DNA of 24,511 nucleotides from a virus. The stretch lies in the IMG/VR virus record IMGVR_UViG_3300034061_002703, positions 1 to 24,511 of that record, one strand, 5' to 3'. This document shows positions 1 through 6,457 of this stretch, piece by piece. Within the stretch, counting starts at the first letter, position 1, and each line of letters opens with the position of its first letter. The translations under genes were made by a program, and so were the position numbers. The notes below the pieces were generated by a model that saw nothing but the letters and a program-made list of their open reading frames with translations, had not been told where the DNA came from and ran no database searches.

Positions 1-552
1 GTCATAACTGTCTCTAAACTTACACACATCTGGATAATTCATTTCGTTTCTGGATATATCTGTATAGTTTATAATCATCAATGGATCAAATAGCCTTACG
101 AATAGCATTTTGACATATTCCCCATCATTGAACTCTTTATGAGTTCTCCAGTGCACTTCCTTATTAGGGTTGAATATAAGGGCAGAGTTGTCCTTCATCT
201 CATATACCTGGAAATTTAATCCTACATTCCATACTGTGTTAGATTCTAATTGAATAACTGCAATCATCTCAGTTTTATCTCCATCAAGGTGGGGTGGAAG
301 GTTGGGCTTGCCATATAGACTACTATACTCAACACAAGAAATAGATGAAATGTGTAATGGTTTTTCTATTAAATTGTTAATATTTTTTAATAAAATATCT
401 TGAATATTATTTTCTTGTATATATCTATGAACTCCCTCATACGAAACTCTTCCCAACTGAGCGTGTATCTCTTTGTTAGAGTTAGTTAAGCCACGATTTA
501 ATATGTCTAAATATCCTTTAGGAAGTATGCTGTTTATGTGGACTATAGACAT
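1..552 (-). CDS. 2OG/Fe(II) oxygenase-like protein (C-terminus cut by window edge)
   Basis: This minus-strand frame is open from the ATG at 552-550 to the window edge (184 codons, no stop), so the C-terminus lies outside. It shows the layout of a 2-oxoglutarate/Fe(II) dioxygenase double-stranded beta-helix: His88-x-Asp90 inside PPHLDGD, a distal His134 in KEVHWRT, and a candidate 2OG-binding Arg153 in LFVRLFD. Such enzymes hydroxylate proteins or small molecules using Fe(II), O2 and 2OG. The substrate cannot be told. A TATAAT at 564-559 sits exactly 6 nt before the ATG and there is no Shine-Dalgarno, so a leaderless mRNA is likely. It is not closely similar by eye to the two oxygenases at 3732 and 5697. 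The fold class is likely but the exact family is uncertain. Confidence 0.72.
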   Translation of the reverse strand, partial: MSIVHINSILPKGYLDILNRGLTNSNKEIHAQLGRVSYEGVHRYIQENNIQDILLKNINNLIEKPLHISSISCVEYSSLYGKPNLPPHLDGDKTEMIAVIQLESNTVWNVGLNFQVYEMKDNSALIFNPNKEVHWRTHKEFNDGEYVKMLFVRLFDPLMIINYTDISRNEMNYPDVCKFRDSYD

Positions 553-583
553 ATTTTTATTATATCATTTAAATGCTTTGTAC

Positions 584-612
584 TTGACATACCCGCATCA
601 ATATGGGATACT
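584..612 (+). promoter_or_regulatory. Sigma-70-type promoter for the 634 gene pair
   Basis: A TTGACA -35 box lies at 584-589 and GATACT at 607-612, with a 17-bp spacer. It drives plus-strand transcription about 15 nt before the AGAAAGG Shine-Dalgarno of the gene at 634. It is back to back with the leaderless promoter of the minus-strand oxygenase (TATAAT 564-559), making a short divergent promoter region. Confidence 0.7.
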
Positions 613-633
613 TATATAAAAGAAAGGTTTACA

Positions 634-786
634 ATGAAAAGTTCAATTTGTGCATATAAGCGTGGAGAGCCATACTTTACCAGTTACCATTGGTGTAATG
701 AATGCCCACCTTCTGATGAATACCGTGCCATGGAGCGCCAGCAAAAACTTGCTTGGGCTAAGAGAAATGCAAAGAAGGATAAGTAA
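634..786 (+). CDS. Hypothetical 50-aa protein with CxxC motif
   Basis: A 50-residue protein beginning MKSSICAYKRGEP. The frame stays open upstream to 538, but the start at 634 is preferred because an AGAAAGG Shine-Dalgarno (621-627) and a promoter (584-612) both lie inside the longer version. It contains Cys6 and a Cys22-x-x-Cys25 pair (WCNECPP), suggesting a small metal-binding knuckle, and a Lys/Arg-rich C-terminus. The stop overlaps the next start by one base (TAATG), so the two genes are probably translationally coupled. No family is recognised. Confidence 0.7.
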   Translation: MKSSICAYKRGEPYFTSYHWCNECPPSDEYRAMERQQKLAWAKRNAKKDK

Positions 787-1013
787 TGCTTAAACCAAAC
801 TGTCCAGCACGTAATGATAGAGATGAGCCAAACTTATTTTCTAAAGGCAGTAGGGGTGGTAGCAGAGGTAAGGTGAAGGGGCAAAAGCGCAAGCCACCTA
901 AGTCTAAACCTGTTATGAAGGTTGGTGGTAGAAAGGTTTCTGCTGCAATACAGAATAAAACAAAGTATGTCTTCCCAGTGGAGATATCGCATGTGGAGGA
1001 TAATAACCAATAG
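786..1013 (+). CDS. Hypothetical basic 75-aa protein
   Basis: The start codon shares a base with the upstream stop (TAATG), indicating coupled translation with the 634 gene. The protein is strongly basic, with a Gly/Arg/Lys-rich stretch (about residues 20-50: KGSRGGSRGKVKGQKRK and following) that looks disordered and nucleic-acid binding, then a short acidic tail. No catalytic motif is visible. A role in RNA or DNA binding is only inferred from charge. It ends just before a small hairpin that may end the transcript. Confidence 0.6.
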   Translation: MLKPNCPARNDRDEPNLFSKGSRGGSRGKVKGQKRKPPKSKPVMKVGGRKVSAAIQNKTKYVFPVEISHVEDNNQ

Positions 1014-1028
1014 TGCCCGTTTAGGGCA
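1014..1028. terminator. Weak hairpin between convergent genes
   Basis: TGCCC, loop GTTTA, GGGCA: a 5-bp perfect hairpin directly after the stop of the 786 gene and before the convergent stop of the 1064-1396 gene. There is no clean T-run on either side, so terminator function is suggested mainly by position. Confidence 0.3.
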
Positions 1029-1063
1029 TAGGATGGTTTAAAACTTCTATTTTGCGCCGAACT

Positions 1064-1396
1064 TTAAATCTCTTCATTTTTTTTATTTTTATGGTATTCC
1101 ATCGCTTCACCGCCGACAAATCTTGGATTGTCTGGATCCCATGACTCAGATGCCAGGTGTGAAACAAACTTACCGCAAGGACACAGCCCTGGAGCGCACT
1201 GACATGTCTTGCTTGGGTCATTAAGATCTATTTCTTTTGCACCTGCTGGGCGTAGTGGATGAGGAAGTTTGTCTTTGTTTGCCTCTGTTAGCAGCACAAG
1301 GATTGTATCTTCATTGCAGTAGTTACAAAAAGGCATTTCTCCTGCCAACGGTGTTATTGTATTACCACATATCATACATCTATAGGACATTTCCAT
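1064..1396 (-). CDS. Zinc-ribbon-like protein, 110 aa
   Basis: The N-terminus carries two CxxC pairs (CMICG near residue 8 and CNYC near residue 24), the classic zinc-ribbon arrangement. A second Cys cluster follows around residues 70-80 (TCQCAPGLCPCGKF). The protein probably binds one or two zinc ions structurally and may contact nucleic acid or a protein partner. The start at 1396 is favoured by AGAAAGG about 10 nt upstream; an alternative Met lies at 1390. A TACAAT -10-like hexamer (1434-1429) lies upstream. The gene is divergent from the tiny 1455 gene. Confidence 0.7.
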   Translation of the reverse strand: MEMSYRCMICGNTITPLAGEMPFCNYCNEDTILVLLTEANKDKLPHPLRPAGAKEIDLNDPSKTCQCAPGLCPCGKFVSHLASESWDPDNPRFVGGEAMEYHKNKKNEEI

Positions 1397-1428
1397 ATAG
1401 TGACTACCTTTCTAAACAATATTAACTT

Positions 1429-1448
1429 ATTGTATCATATGATATAAT
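1429..1448. promoter_or_regulatory. Divergent promoter pair with AT palindrome
   Basis: The plus-strand -10 TATAAT (1443-1448) ends 6 nt before the ATG at 1455. The minus-strand -10-like TACAAT (1434-1429) serves the zinc-ribbon gene. Between and overlapping them is the 12-bp palindrome TATCATATGATA (1433-1444). One protein bound here could affect both directions, but no -35 boxes are convincing. Confidence 0.5.
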
Positions 1449-1454
1449 CTATAT

Positions 1455-1580
1455 ATGAATAAAACTAAGTGTTTCTTTTGTAAAGAGGATGCAACACATT
1501 ATGATATCGTGGTAGATCACGCTGATTATATTGTTGCAGATGTGTGCTTAGTTCATCTGTCTATGGGCCTTGTGTCATAA
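1455..1580 (+). CDS. Tiny zinc-knuckle protein, 41 aa
   Basis: A 41-residue ORF beginning MNKTKCFFCKEDATH. It has Cys6-x-x-Cys9 and, near the end, Cys31-x-x-His34 (VCLVHLS), a spacing that fits a single zinc site. The ATG lies exactly 6 nt after TATAAT (1443-1448) and lacks a Shine-Dalgarno, so a leaderless start is expected. The stop overlaps the next start (TAATG at 1578-1582). Its layout resembles the 37-aa protein at 13469-13582. Function unknown. Confidence 0.68.
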   Translation: MNKTKCFFCKEDATHYDIVVDHADYIVADVCLVHLSMGLVS

Positions 1581-1819
1581 TGAATAAAAGAATACTCAAA
1601 GATGGTTCTGAGGTTGATTCTTTTGATAAGCCAGTTGATTTAGTTATTCACACTAAGGCTCCTGGTAAATGGAAATTAATTGATTTAGAAACAGGCGAAG
1701 AATATCTTGGATCTGAGATAAGCACTGATTTTGCAGAGGTACTAAGAGAAAAAGTTAACATTAATAAAATAGGCACTTGGGTAAAGACCAAGTGGAAACA
1801 AAAGCCAGTAGTTGACTAA
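1580..1819 (+). CDS. Hypothetical 79-aa protein
   Basis: The frame is open from 1544, but the ATG at 1580 overlaps the stop of the 41-aa gene by one base and gives a compact start (MNKRILKDGSEVDS), so it is preferred. The protein looks like a small beta-rich domain (KWKLIDLETGEEYLGSE) with a basic, Trp-containing C-terminus. No known family is recognised. Its last codons contain the -35 box of the following leaderless gene. Confidence 0.62.
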   Translation: MNKRILKDGSEVDSFDKPVDLVIHTKAPGKWKLIDLETGEEYLGSEISTDFAEVLREKVNINKIGTWVKTKWKQKPVVD

Positions 1820-1840
1820 ACCCTTACTTTAAGGTATACT
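1812..1840 (+). promoter_or_regulatory. Leaderless promoter for the 1847 gene
   Basis: TTGACT at 1812-1817, a 17-bp spacer and TATACT at 1835-1840. The ATG at 1847 is exactly 6 nt beyond the -10, at the expected +1. The -35 box overlaps the stop codon of the preceding gene. Confidence 0.72.
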
Positions 1841-1846
1841 GAATAT

Positions 1847-2131
1847 ATGGAACAATGGATGAACGACTATGCCTCATACATACTTGTATTGAGTGGTGCT
1901 GCTGCCATGTTTACCATTGGTCGTAAAAAACGATGGGGATGGCTCTGGTTTATATTTAATGAGTTTATGTGGACAGCCTATGCTCTAATTACAAAGCAGT
2001 ATGGCTTTATCCTTGGTGCTATCCTATATGGTGTAGTTGGAGTTAAGTCATACATTAGATGGAAAGACTTATCATTAGACAAACATTCATGGAATAATTT
2101 CTTAAGATTGGTATGGTCACGCAATGATTAA
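1847..2131 (+). CDS. Small integral membrane protein, PnuC-like fragment architecture
   Basis: A 94-residue protein with about three hydrophobic segments (roughly residues 8-24, 29-46 and 51-68). Aromatic-rich sequence in the middle (GWLWFIFNEFMWTAYAL) resembles the conserved Trp/Asn helices of PnuC-type nicotinamide-ribose transporters. PnuC proteins are about twice this length, so this would be a half-size relative or just a similar membrane protein. The C-terminal 25 residues are polar and basic, probably cytoplasmic. It is expressed from its own leaderless promoter (1812-1840). Confidence 0.6.
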   Translation: MEQWMNDYASYILVLSGAAAMFTIGRKKRWGWLWFIFNEFMWTAYALITKQYGFILGAILYGVVGVKSYIRWKDLSLDKHSWNNFLRLVWSRND

Positions 2132-2330
2132 CATGGAAATTCCAGATCCTTTCCAAACCTTTGTAGCCAAGAAATATGCTAACGCCAAAGGTTATGTACA
2201 TGACTTCTTTACTGGAGAATGGTCTTATAGATGTAGTGCTTGTAAAGATGATCTTTATGCTCCATCCCGCAAAATTATGACAAAGATTAGATTGTTTCAC
2301 ACACGCAACGAATGCCTTGGAGGTTACTGA
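2124..2330 (+). CDS. Putative CCHC-type zinc-finger protein, 68 aa
   Basis: It contains Cys-x-x-Cys (YRCSACKDD, about residues 36-40) followed about 20 residues later by His and Cys (FHTRNEC), the spacing of a small zinc finger. The start at 2124 overlaps the preceding gene by 8 nt; the Met at 2133 is an equally plausible start just after that gene's stop. The stop overlaps the next ATG (TGATG). It belongs to the run of coupled mini-genes from 1455 to 3630. Confidence 0.6.
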   Translation: MINMEIPDPFQTFVAKKYANAKGYVHDFFTGEWSYRCSACKDDLYAPSRKIMTKIRLFHTRNECLGGY

Positions 2331-2476
2331 TGAGAATTAAAGTTAATCGTGGTACACAGACTGCTGGCTACTCTATTGGGTTTTATTTATACAATTGGGG
2401 ATATCCTATTGCCAATGAGTGGGAGTTGGGTATATACTTTTTAAAGTGGTACATAGGAGTGGAGTTGTTTAGATGA
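2330..2476 (+). CDS. Hypothetical 48-aa protein
   Basis: The ATG overlaps the previous stop (TGATG) and its own TGA overlaps the next ATG (ATGA at 2473-2476), so it sits inside a coupled operon. The sequence is aromatic-rich (SIGFYLYNWGYPIANEWELGI is split here as GFYLYNWGY and ANEWELG) and could be peripheral to a membrane, but it has no clean transmembrane helix. Function unknown. Confidence 0.5.
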   Translation: MRIKVNRGTQTAGYSIGFYLYNWGYPIANEWELGIYFLKWYIGVELFR

Positions 2477-2568
2477 ACGAAGAAGAGTTTGACTTAGAGT
2501 TTACTGTTGAAGAAATGATTAATCTTTATGGTATTAATAGCCTTGAAGATTTAGATAGGATTGACTAA
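2473..2568 (+). CDS. Acidic 31-aa mini-protein
   Basis: Starts with MNEEEFDLEF and ends DLDRID. It is highly acidic and probably a single helix. ATGA overlap upstream and TAATG overlap downstream support real translation. The N-terminus resembles that of the next gene (MDTEEEFNLED), hinting at a small tandem duplication. No function can be assigned. Confidence 0.45.
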   Translation: MNEEEFDLEFTVEEMINLYGINSLEDLDRID

Positions 2569-2678
2569 TGGATACTGAAGAAGAGTTTAATTTAGAAGAC
2601 ATTACGAACGCCATAGTTAATCAGGCTAAGGCTGAAGTTAAATCTAAGTTTGGTAATAAGAAACGGCATAGACAATGA
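2568..2678 (+). CDS. 36-aa mini-protein, acidic N-terminus and basic C-terminus
   Basis: Begins MDTEEEFNLEDITNA and ends in a Lys/Arg/His-rich tail (KFGNKKRHRQ). It overlaps both neighbours (TAATG upstream, ATGA downstream), so it is likely translated as part of the 1455-3630 chain. The EEEFxLE start is shared with the 31-aa protein before it. Function unknown. Confidence 0.45.
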   Translation: MDTEEEFNLEDITNAIVNQAKAEVKSKFGNKKRHRQ

Positions 2679-2770
2679 TCTGCCCTACCTGTAAGATGGA
2701 CAAAGAAAACATTGAGTACTGGGATACTCATCAAACTATGAGCGATTATAAGGTGTGGTGTACAAAATGA
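2675..2770 (+). CDS. Zinc-knuckle mini-protein, 31 aa
   Basis: MICPTCKMDKEN: a Cys3-x-x-Cys6 pair at the N-terminus, followed by His19 and Cys29 near the end (VWCTK), enough ligands for one zinc. It is coupled by ATGA overlaps to the gene before it and to the methyltransferase-like gene after it. It might be a regulatory or stabilising partner, but that is only positional inference. Confidence 0.48.
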   Translation: MICPTCKMDKENIEYWDTHQTMSDYKVWCTK

Positions 2771-3333
2771 GTAAGTTTATGAATCTTTATCTTAAAGATG
2801 TTTATGATAAGTTATACAAGAGAGCAAATGCTTTTGATATTATTACATCAAAACTAGAAGAACTAAATCGCCCAGTAACAATTATTGAAACTGGATGCTC
2901 AAGATATGCGGATAGTTGGTATGGAGATGGCAACTCTACAGTCGTTTGGGACAACTTTGTTAATATTTTTGGTGGAAATGTTTATTCTGTAGACATTGAT
3001 CCCGTCGCTACAGCACATGCTAAAATTCTGGTAAGTAAAAAAACAATAATAGAAACGTCAGACTCTGTTGAGTGGCTAAAGAAACTAAATTTAAAAGCAG
3101 ATCTGCTGTATTTAGACTCTTATGACATAGACTGGAACAATCCAGATCCATCTATGAAACATCATGCAAAAGAACTTAATGCTTCTTTACATTTGCTTTC
3201 TATTGGGTCCATAGTTGCAGTAGATGACAACCTACCAAATGTTGGTAAAGGATATATAGTTGAATCTGTTGCCCTTGCTTTGGGGTGGACACCTATTGTA
3301 AATGAATACATTAAAGCGTGGGTAGTTACATGA
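2767..3333 (+). CDS. Class I SAM-dependent methyltransferase-like protein
   Basis: A 188-residue Rossmann-type methyltransferase. Motif I-like sequence TIIETGCSRYADS lies near residue 40, the motif II acidic strand YSVDIDP near residue 76, and LLYLDSYD (about residue 115) plus IVAVDDN (about residue 150) complete the pattern of the Methyltransf_24-like group. It would transfer a methyl group from S-adenosylmethionine; the acceptor is unknown. The start at 2767 is chosen over the Met at 2755 because it makes an ATGA overlap with the 31-aa zinc-knuckle gene. In motif I the usual Gly-x-Gly is reduced to a single Gly with nearby Ser, so binding of SAM should not be taken for granted. Confidence 0.68.
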   Translation: MSKFMNLYLKDVYDKLYKRANAFDIITSKLEELNRPVTIIETGCSRYADSWYGDGNSTVVWDNFVNIFGGNVYSVDIDPVATAHAKILVSKKTIIETSDSVEWLKKLNLKADLLYLDSYDIDWNNPDPSMKHHAKELNASLHLLSIGSIVAVDDNLPNVGKGYIVESVALALGWTPIVNEYIKAWVVT

Positions 3334-3446
3334 CAAGAGAACCTAAGATTACGAAGATGGACTGGAGAGCCTTGGGCTACTGGCCTGTCTACAAAGATGG
3401 TAAAAAAGTATGGGAAAAAGATGATAACAAAACATCAGAAGACTAA
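3330..3446 (+). CDS. Hypothetical 38-aa protein
   Basis: Starts in an ATGA overlap with the methyltransferase-like gene. The sequence MTREPKITKMDWRALGYWP is basic and aromatic at the N-terminus and charged at the C-terminus. It overlaps the next gene by 26 nt in another frame. No motif is recognised. Confidence 0.42.
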   Translation: MTREPKITKMDWRALGYWPVYKDGKKVWEKDDNKTSED

Positions 3447-3630
3447 GATAGTTCCTCTTAGAATTATTGGTAATATCTGTGGTGGCTTTGCTGGTAACCA
3501 TTTGTTTAAGGCTATGTGTCTGGATGAAGATGGAGATAATGGTTGGCGTTATAGATACCACGGAAAAATGTGGGTCATTTTAAACAAACCATATACTTGG
3601 TGGGGAACGTACTATATTTTAGAAAGATAG
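3421..3630 (+). CDS. Hypothetical 69-aa protein
   Basis: The ATG at 3421 is preceded by GGGAAAAAG, a plausible Shine-Dalgarno; a longer version from 3397 has a poorer site. The protein contains a Gly-rich hydrophobic stretch (RIIGNICGGFAGNHLF) and a Trp/Tyr-rich C-terminal half. It may be membrane-associated or a small beta domain. It is the last gene of the plus-strand mini-gene chain and is followed 6 nt later by tRNA-Glu. Confidence 0.5.
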   Translation: MITKHQKTKIVPLRIIGNICGGFAGNHLFKAMCLDEDGDNGWRYRYHGKMWVILNKPYTWWGTYYILER

Positions 3631-3636
3631 GGTAAT

Positions 3637-3708
3637 GGCTCCATCGTCTATCGGTTAGGACAACGCCCTTTCACGGCGTAAAGACGGGTTCGATTCCCGT
3701 TGGGGCTA
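3637..3708 (+). tRNA. tRNA-Glu(TTC)
   Basis: Full cloverleaf: acceptor GGCTCCA/TGGGGCT (two G·U pairs), anticodon stem ACGCC/GGCGT around CTTTCAC (anticodon TTC), T-stem ACGGG/CCCGT with loop TTCGATT. Discriminator A3708; CCA is not encoded. It reads GAA and GAG, which are abundant in these AT-rich, acidic-rich genes. Confidence 0.93.
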
Positions 3709-3731
3709 CAAACTTGTGGTATCATGGATGC

Positions 3732-4415
3732 ATGGAAAAAACATACTTAGACGAAAACAAAAAGGTCTGGATCATAGAAGACTTTCTTACACAAGAAGAA
3801 TTAGATTGGTTTAAAACTAACACAGAAGATGTAAATGCTTGGTATCCAACCATGAGATCACCATACAGAAACATTCTTAATAAGTTTTTAAACATTGTAC
3901 CAAAGTATAATTCTGACGGAAACATAGAGTTTCCAAATGAAAACTCAGAGGTGTTAGAACTTTCAGTATTTTCAAAGCCTGGTGGAATATGGGATAGGCT
4001 TGAGTCTGTTCTTCCACCAGGATACAAAAGACACGCAACACTTCAAACATTTAAGTACATGACAGATGAAGAAATTATTAATAATGCAAACGAAGATCTA
4101 ATGAAAGAGTATGGCGTAGATAAAAATGAAATTGACTTTGCAATGTATTGGCATCAAGATCCAGGCGTAGAGCATAACATCTTAGCATCTTTTAGTCTTT
4201 ATTTAAACGATGATTTTGAGGGTGGGGAACTTGAGTTCATGCATCTTCCAATTAAAATTAAGCCAAAGGCTGGAATGCTTGCTGTAATTCCTGGTGGTAA
4301 TGAGTATACACACAGGGTAAATAAGGTTCTTGGGCCAAACTCAAGGCATACCCTTTATGGCAATTCTTTTGTAGACCTTGAGTCTGCGCCTGTAAGCACA
4401 GCGGATGACTGCTAA
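3732..4415 (+). CDS. 2OG/Fe(II) dioxygenase (prolyl-4-hydroxylase-like fold), copy A
   Basis: A 227-aa protein. The double-stranded beta-helix metal site is clear: His141-x-Asp143 (YWHQDPG), His194 (YTHRV) and the 2OG-binding Arg205 (SRHTLYG). SFSLYLNDDFEGGELEF and PKAGMLAVIPG are typical strand and turn sequences of this superfamily. It hydroxylates an unknown substrate with Fe(II), O2 and 2OG. The ATG at 3732 lies 6 nt after TATCAT (3720-3725), so it is probably leaderless; the frame is open back to 3714. It is a clear paralogue of the protein at 5697, sharing the start MEKTYLD and the end ST.DDC. The paired glutathione peroxidase-like genes lie between the two copies. Confidence 0.86.
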   Translation: MEKTYLDENKKVWIIEDFLTQEELDWFKTNTEDVNAWYPTMRSPYRNILNKFLNIVPKYNSDGNIEFPNENSEVLELSVFSKPGGIWDRLESVLPPGYKRHATLQTFKYMTDEEIINNANEDLMKEYGVDKNEIDFAMYWHQDPGVEHNILASFSLYLNDDFEGGELEFMHLPIKIKPKAGMLAVIPGGNEYTHRVNKVLGPNSRHTLYGNSFVDLESAPVSTADDC

Positions 4416-4447
4416 TCTTAAAATAAAAAAGGTGCTATAATAACAAT

Positions 4448-5236
4448 ATGAAATCTATTTACGACATCCAGTTGGACTCTGCCGAAGGCACTCCAAACTT
4501 TCTTGAACAATTTAAAGGCAAAGTAGTTTTGCTAATCAATACCACTGTAGGTTGTGGTAACGCTGGTCAAATGGAGTCCATCGAATGGATTCAGGAAGAT
4601 ATGGCAGGAGAAGATTTTACTGTTGTAGCAATTCCTACTAATGATTTCTGTGGTCCAAGCATAACAAAGGGTAAGTGGTCACAAGGTATTACATGTGGTC
4701 TGGACTCTAAGTTATACGGAGAAGATGTTTATGGTGTTACATTCCCATTCTCAGAAATGATCACATCTAATCCCGCAGATATTCCATTGGAAGCACCATG
4801 GCTTGGCAAGGGTCCAGGACTTAACGGAAACGGTCAGCCTTTTGGAGAAAGACATGAACTTTATTTAGAAATCTCTGAGCAGATTAAGGCATTACAGGAA
4901 GACAAAAGAGAAAAAGGATTAGTTGAAAAGACAGACTATGAATCAAGATACCTAAATGAGCATAACGGTGGTGTCATGATGAACGCAAACTTTGAGAAAT
5001 ATTTGATTGATAAGGATGGCTATGTAGTTAAGCACTATCCTGCTACAACATTGAACTGGGATGTAGAGCGTACATTAAAGGAAGATCTTGCAGCACAAGG
5101 AATTCATGCTTCTATGGGTCCTGACAGATCAGAGTACATCTTCAACGAAGAAAATGCTGTTATCCGTGATCACATCGAAAGACTTATGGCTGGCGAACGA
5201 TCACGCATTAATCCTAACCTTGTTCTATCTAACTAA
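4448..5236 (+). CDS. Glutathione peroxidase-like protein with altered active site, 262 aa
   Basis: A thioredoxin-fold protein of the glutathione peroxidase family. Cys36 in the NTTVGCGNAG segment occupies the peroxidatic position, and YGVTFPF (95-101) and NFEKYLIDKDG (181-191) align with the family. The other tetrad residues differ: the usual NQF is NDF (Asp66 for Gln) and the usual Trp-Asn is Ala180-Asn181. It also has an insertion around residues 102-175 and a long C-terminal extension, making it about 100 residues longer than a typical GPx. It may still reduce a peroxide, act on another thiol substrate, or serve as a scaffold. The ATG lies exactly 6 nt after TATAAT (4436-4441), predicting a leaderless mRNA. 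It pairs with the canonical copy that starts 18 nt downstream. Confidence 0.85.
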   Translation: MKSIYDIQLDSAEGTPNFLEQFKGKVVLLINTTVGCGNAGQMESIEWIQEDMAGEDFTVVAIPTNDFCGPSITKGKWSQGITCGLDSKLYGEDVYGVTFPFSEMITSNPADIPLEAPWLGKGPGLNGNGQPFGERHELYLEISEQIKALQEDKREKGLVEKTDYESRYLNEHNGGVMMNANFEKYLIDKDGYVVKHYPATTLNWDVERTLKEDLAAQGIHASMGPDRSEYIFNEENAVIRDHIERLMAGERSRINPNLVLSN

Positions 5237-5254
5237 CAGAAAGCAGAAACTCGC

Positions 5255-5689
5255 ATGAGTATATATGACTTGTCATTTATTGACAACAATGGTAATGAAA
5301 TAAAACTGGAAAGTTTTAAAGGAAAAAATGTTTTAATAGTAAATACAGCAAGTCAGTGTGGATACACAAAACAGTATGCTGATTTACAAAAAATTCAAAG
5401 TGACTCATTAGTTGTAATTGGATTTCCATGCAATCAGTTTGGAAATCAGGAGCCAGGAACAGATCAAGAAATTAAAAACTTCTGCACAAGCGTATATGGA
5501 ATAACATTTCCCATATCTCAAAAGGTAGAAGTAAACGGACCAAACGCTCATCCAATATATAAGTATTGCAAGGATGTTGCTACTCCAGGTAGAGAAATCG
5601 GTTGGAACTTTGAAAAATTCTTAATATCTGTTGATGGTTTGGTCACTCACTACCCCAACTCGTATCCAGTTTTAGAAATTAAGGTATAA
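5255..5689 (+). CDS. Canonical Cys-type glutathione peroxidase
   Basis: A 144-aa protein with the full GPx catalytic tetrad: Cys35 (NTASQCGYT), Gln61 (FPCNQFGNQEPG), Trp117 and Asn118 (GWNFEKF). YGITFPI and DGLVTHY also match the family. The second Cys at 77 (KNFCTS) is in the region where Cys-type, thioredoxin-dependent GPx enzymes keep the resolving cysteine. It reduces hydrogen peroxide or lipid peroxides in the cytoplasm, probably using thioredoxin or another host thiol. It is slightly shorter than the usual ~158 residues. No strong Shine-Dalgarno is visible before the ATG. Confidence 0.92.
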   Translation: MSIYDLSFIDNNGNEIKLESFKGKNVLIVNTASQCGYTKQYADLQKIQSDSLVVIGFPCNQFGNQEPGTDQEIKNFCTSVYGITFPISQKVEVNGPNAHPIYKYCKDVATPGREIGWNFEKFLISVDGLVTHYPNSYPVLEIKV

Positions 5690-5696
5690 TGATTTT

Positions 5697-6404
5697 ATGG
5701 AAAAAACATATTTAGATGGACAAGTTTGGTACATTGAGAACTTTTTAACTGATGAAGAACTATTAATTTTAAAGAAGTATTGGGATGCCCCTGGTGCCTG
5801 GTACTCCACTATGCGCTCACCATACAAGAACATTTTAAACAGATGGCCAATGCATGTGCCAGAGCACGAACCTGACGGAACACTTTCTATTCCCAATAAA
5901 GATAGCGTGATGGTACAGGAAGTTCTTGATCTTTTTTCTGGCAAAAATGGAATTTGGAAAAGATTAGAGTCTGTTCTTCCAGAAGGTTATGCTCCTAATA
6001 GTGGTATTCAAACATTTAAGTATTGCACAGATGAAGAAATAGAAAGAGACAGAGACGAAAGCATGTCTCTTGGTGATGATGAGATGAGAAGCATTTTGTC
6101 AAACCCAATTGAAAGCAAAGACATTGACTATGCAATGGACTGGCATTGGGAAGACACTGGAAAATATGGAAACAGAGTTGCATCACACTCTATTTATCTT
6201 AATGATGATTTTGAGGGTGGAGAGATAGAGTTTAGAAGTGGTCATGCTATCCATCCAAAGGCTGGTATGCTAATTAATATTCCAGTAGGAAAAGAGTTTG
6301 AGCATAGAGTTAAAAAAGTTCTTGGACCTAATAATAGACATACTTTGTACGGTCAGTGCTGGTCTACTGCAGAAGTTCCGCTTAGCACCAAAGATGACTG
6401 CTGA
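5697..6404 (+). CDS. 2OG/Fe(II) dioxygenase (prolyl-4-hydroxylase-like fold), copy B
   Basis: A 235-aa paralogue of the 3732 protein: shared MEKTYLD start, MRSPYKNILN, RLESVLP.GY, LNDDFEGGE.EF and the ST.DDC end. The metal site is His150-Trp-Glu152-Asp153, His203 and Arg214. The first pair therefore reads HxE, or HxxD with an extra residue, instead of the HQD of copy A, a difference that may affect metal binding. The ATG is 6 nt after TATAAT (5685-5690) and has no Shine-Dalgarno, so it is leaderless. With copy A it brackets the two peroxidase-like genes. Confidence 0.84.
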   Translation: MEKTYLDGQVWYIENFLTDEELLILKKYWDAPGAWYSTMRSPYKNILNRWPMHVPEHEPDGTLSIPNKDSVMVQEVLDLFSGKNGIWKRLESVLPEGYAPNSGIQTFKYCTDEEIERDRDESMSLGDDEMRSILSNPIESKDIDYAMDWHWEDTGKYGNRVASHSIYLNDDFEGGEIEFRSGHAIHPKAGMLINIPVGKEFEHRVKKVLGPNNRHTLYGQCWSTAEVPLSTKDDC

Positions 6405-6422
6405 TATAAACAAGTAACCTTC

Positions 6423-6451
6423 TTGACATTCGTTGTTGATCAGTGTATAAT
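6423..6451 (+). promoter_or_regulatory. Consensus leaderless promoter for the 6458 gene
   Basis: TTGACA at 6423-6428, a 17-bp spacer and TATAAT at 6446-6451; the ATG is exactly 6 nt later. This is the cleanest example in the window of a consensus promoter that leaves no room for a 5' leader. Confidence 0.85.
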
Positions 6452-6457
6452 TAATAC

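Noticed and set aside
538-633. Upstream extension of the 50-aa gene to an ATG at 538
   Set aside because: The promoter (584-612) and Shine-Dalgarno (621-627) for the ATG at 634 lie inside the extension, and the extra residues look like read-through of a promoter region.
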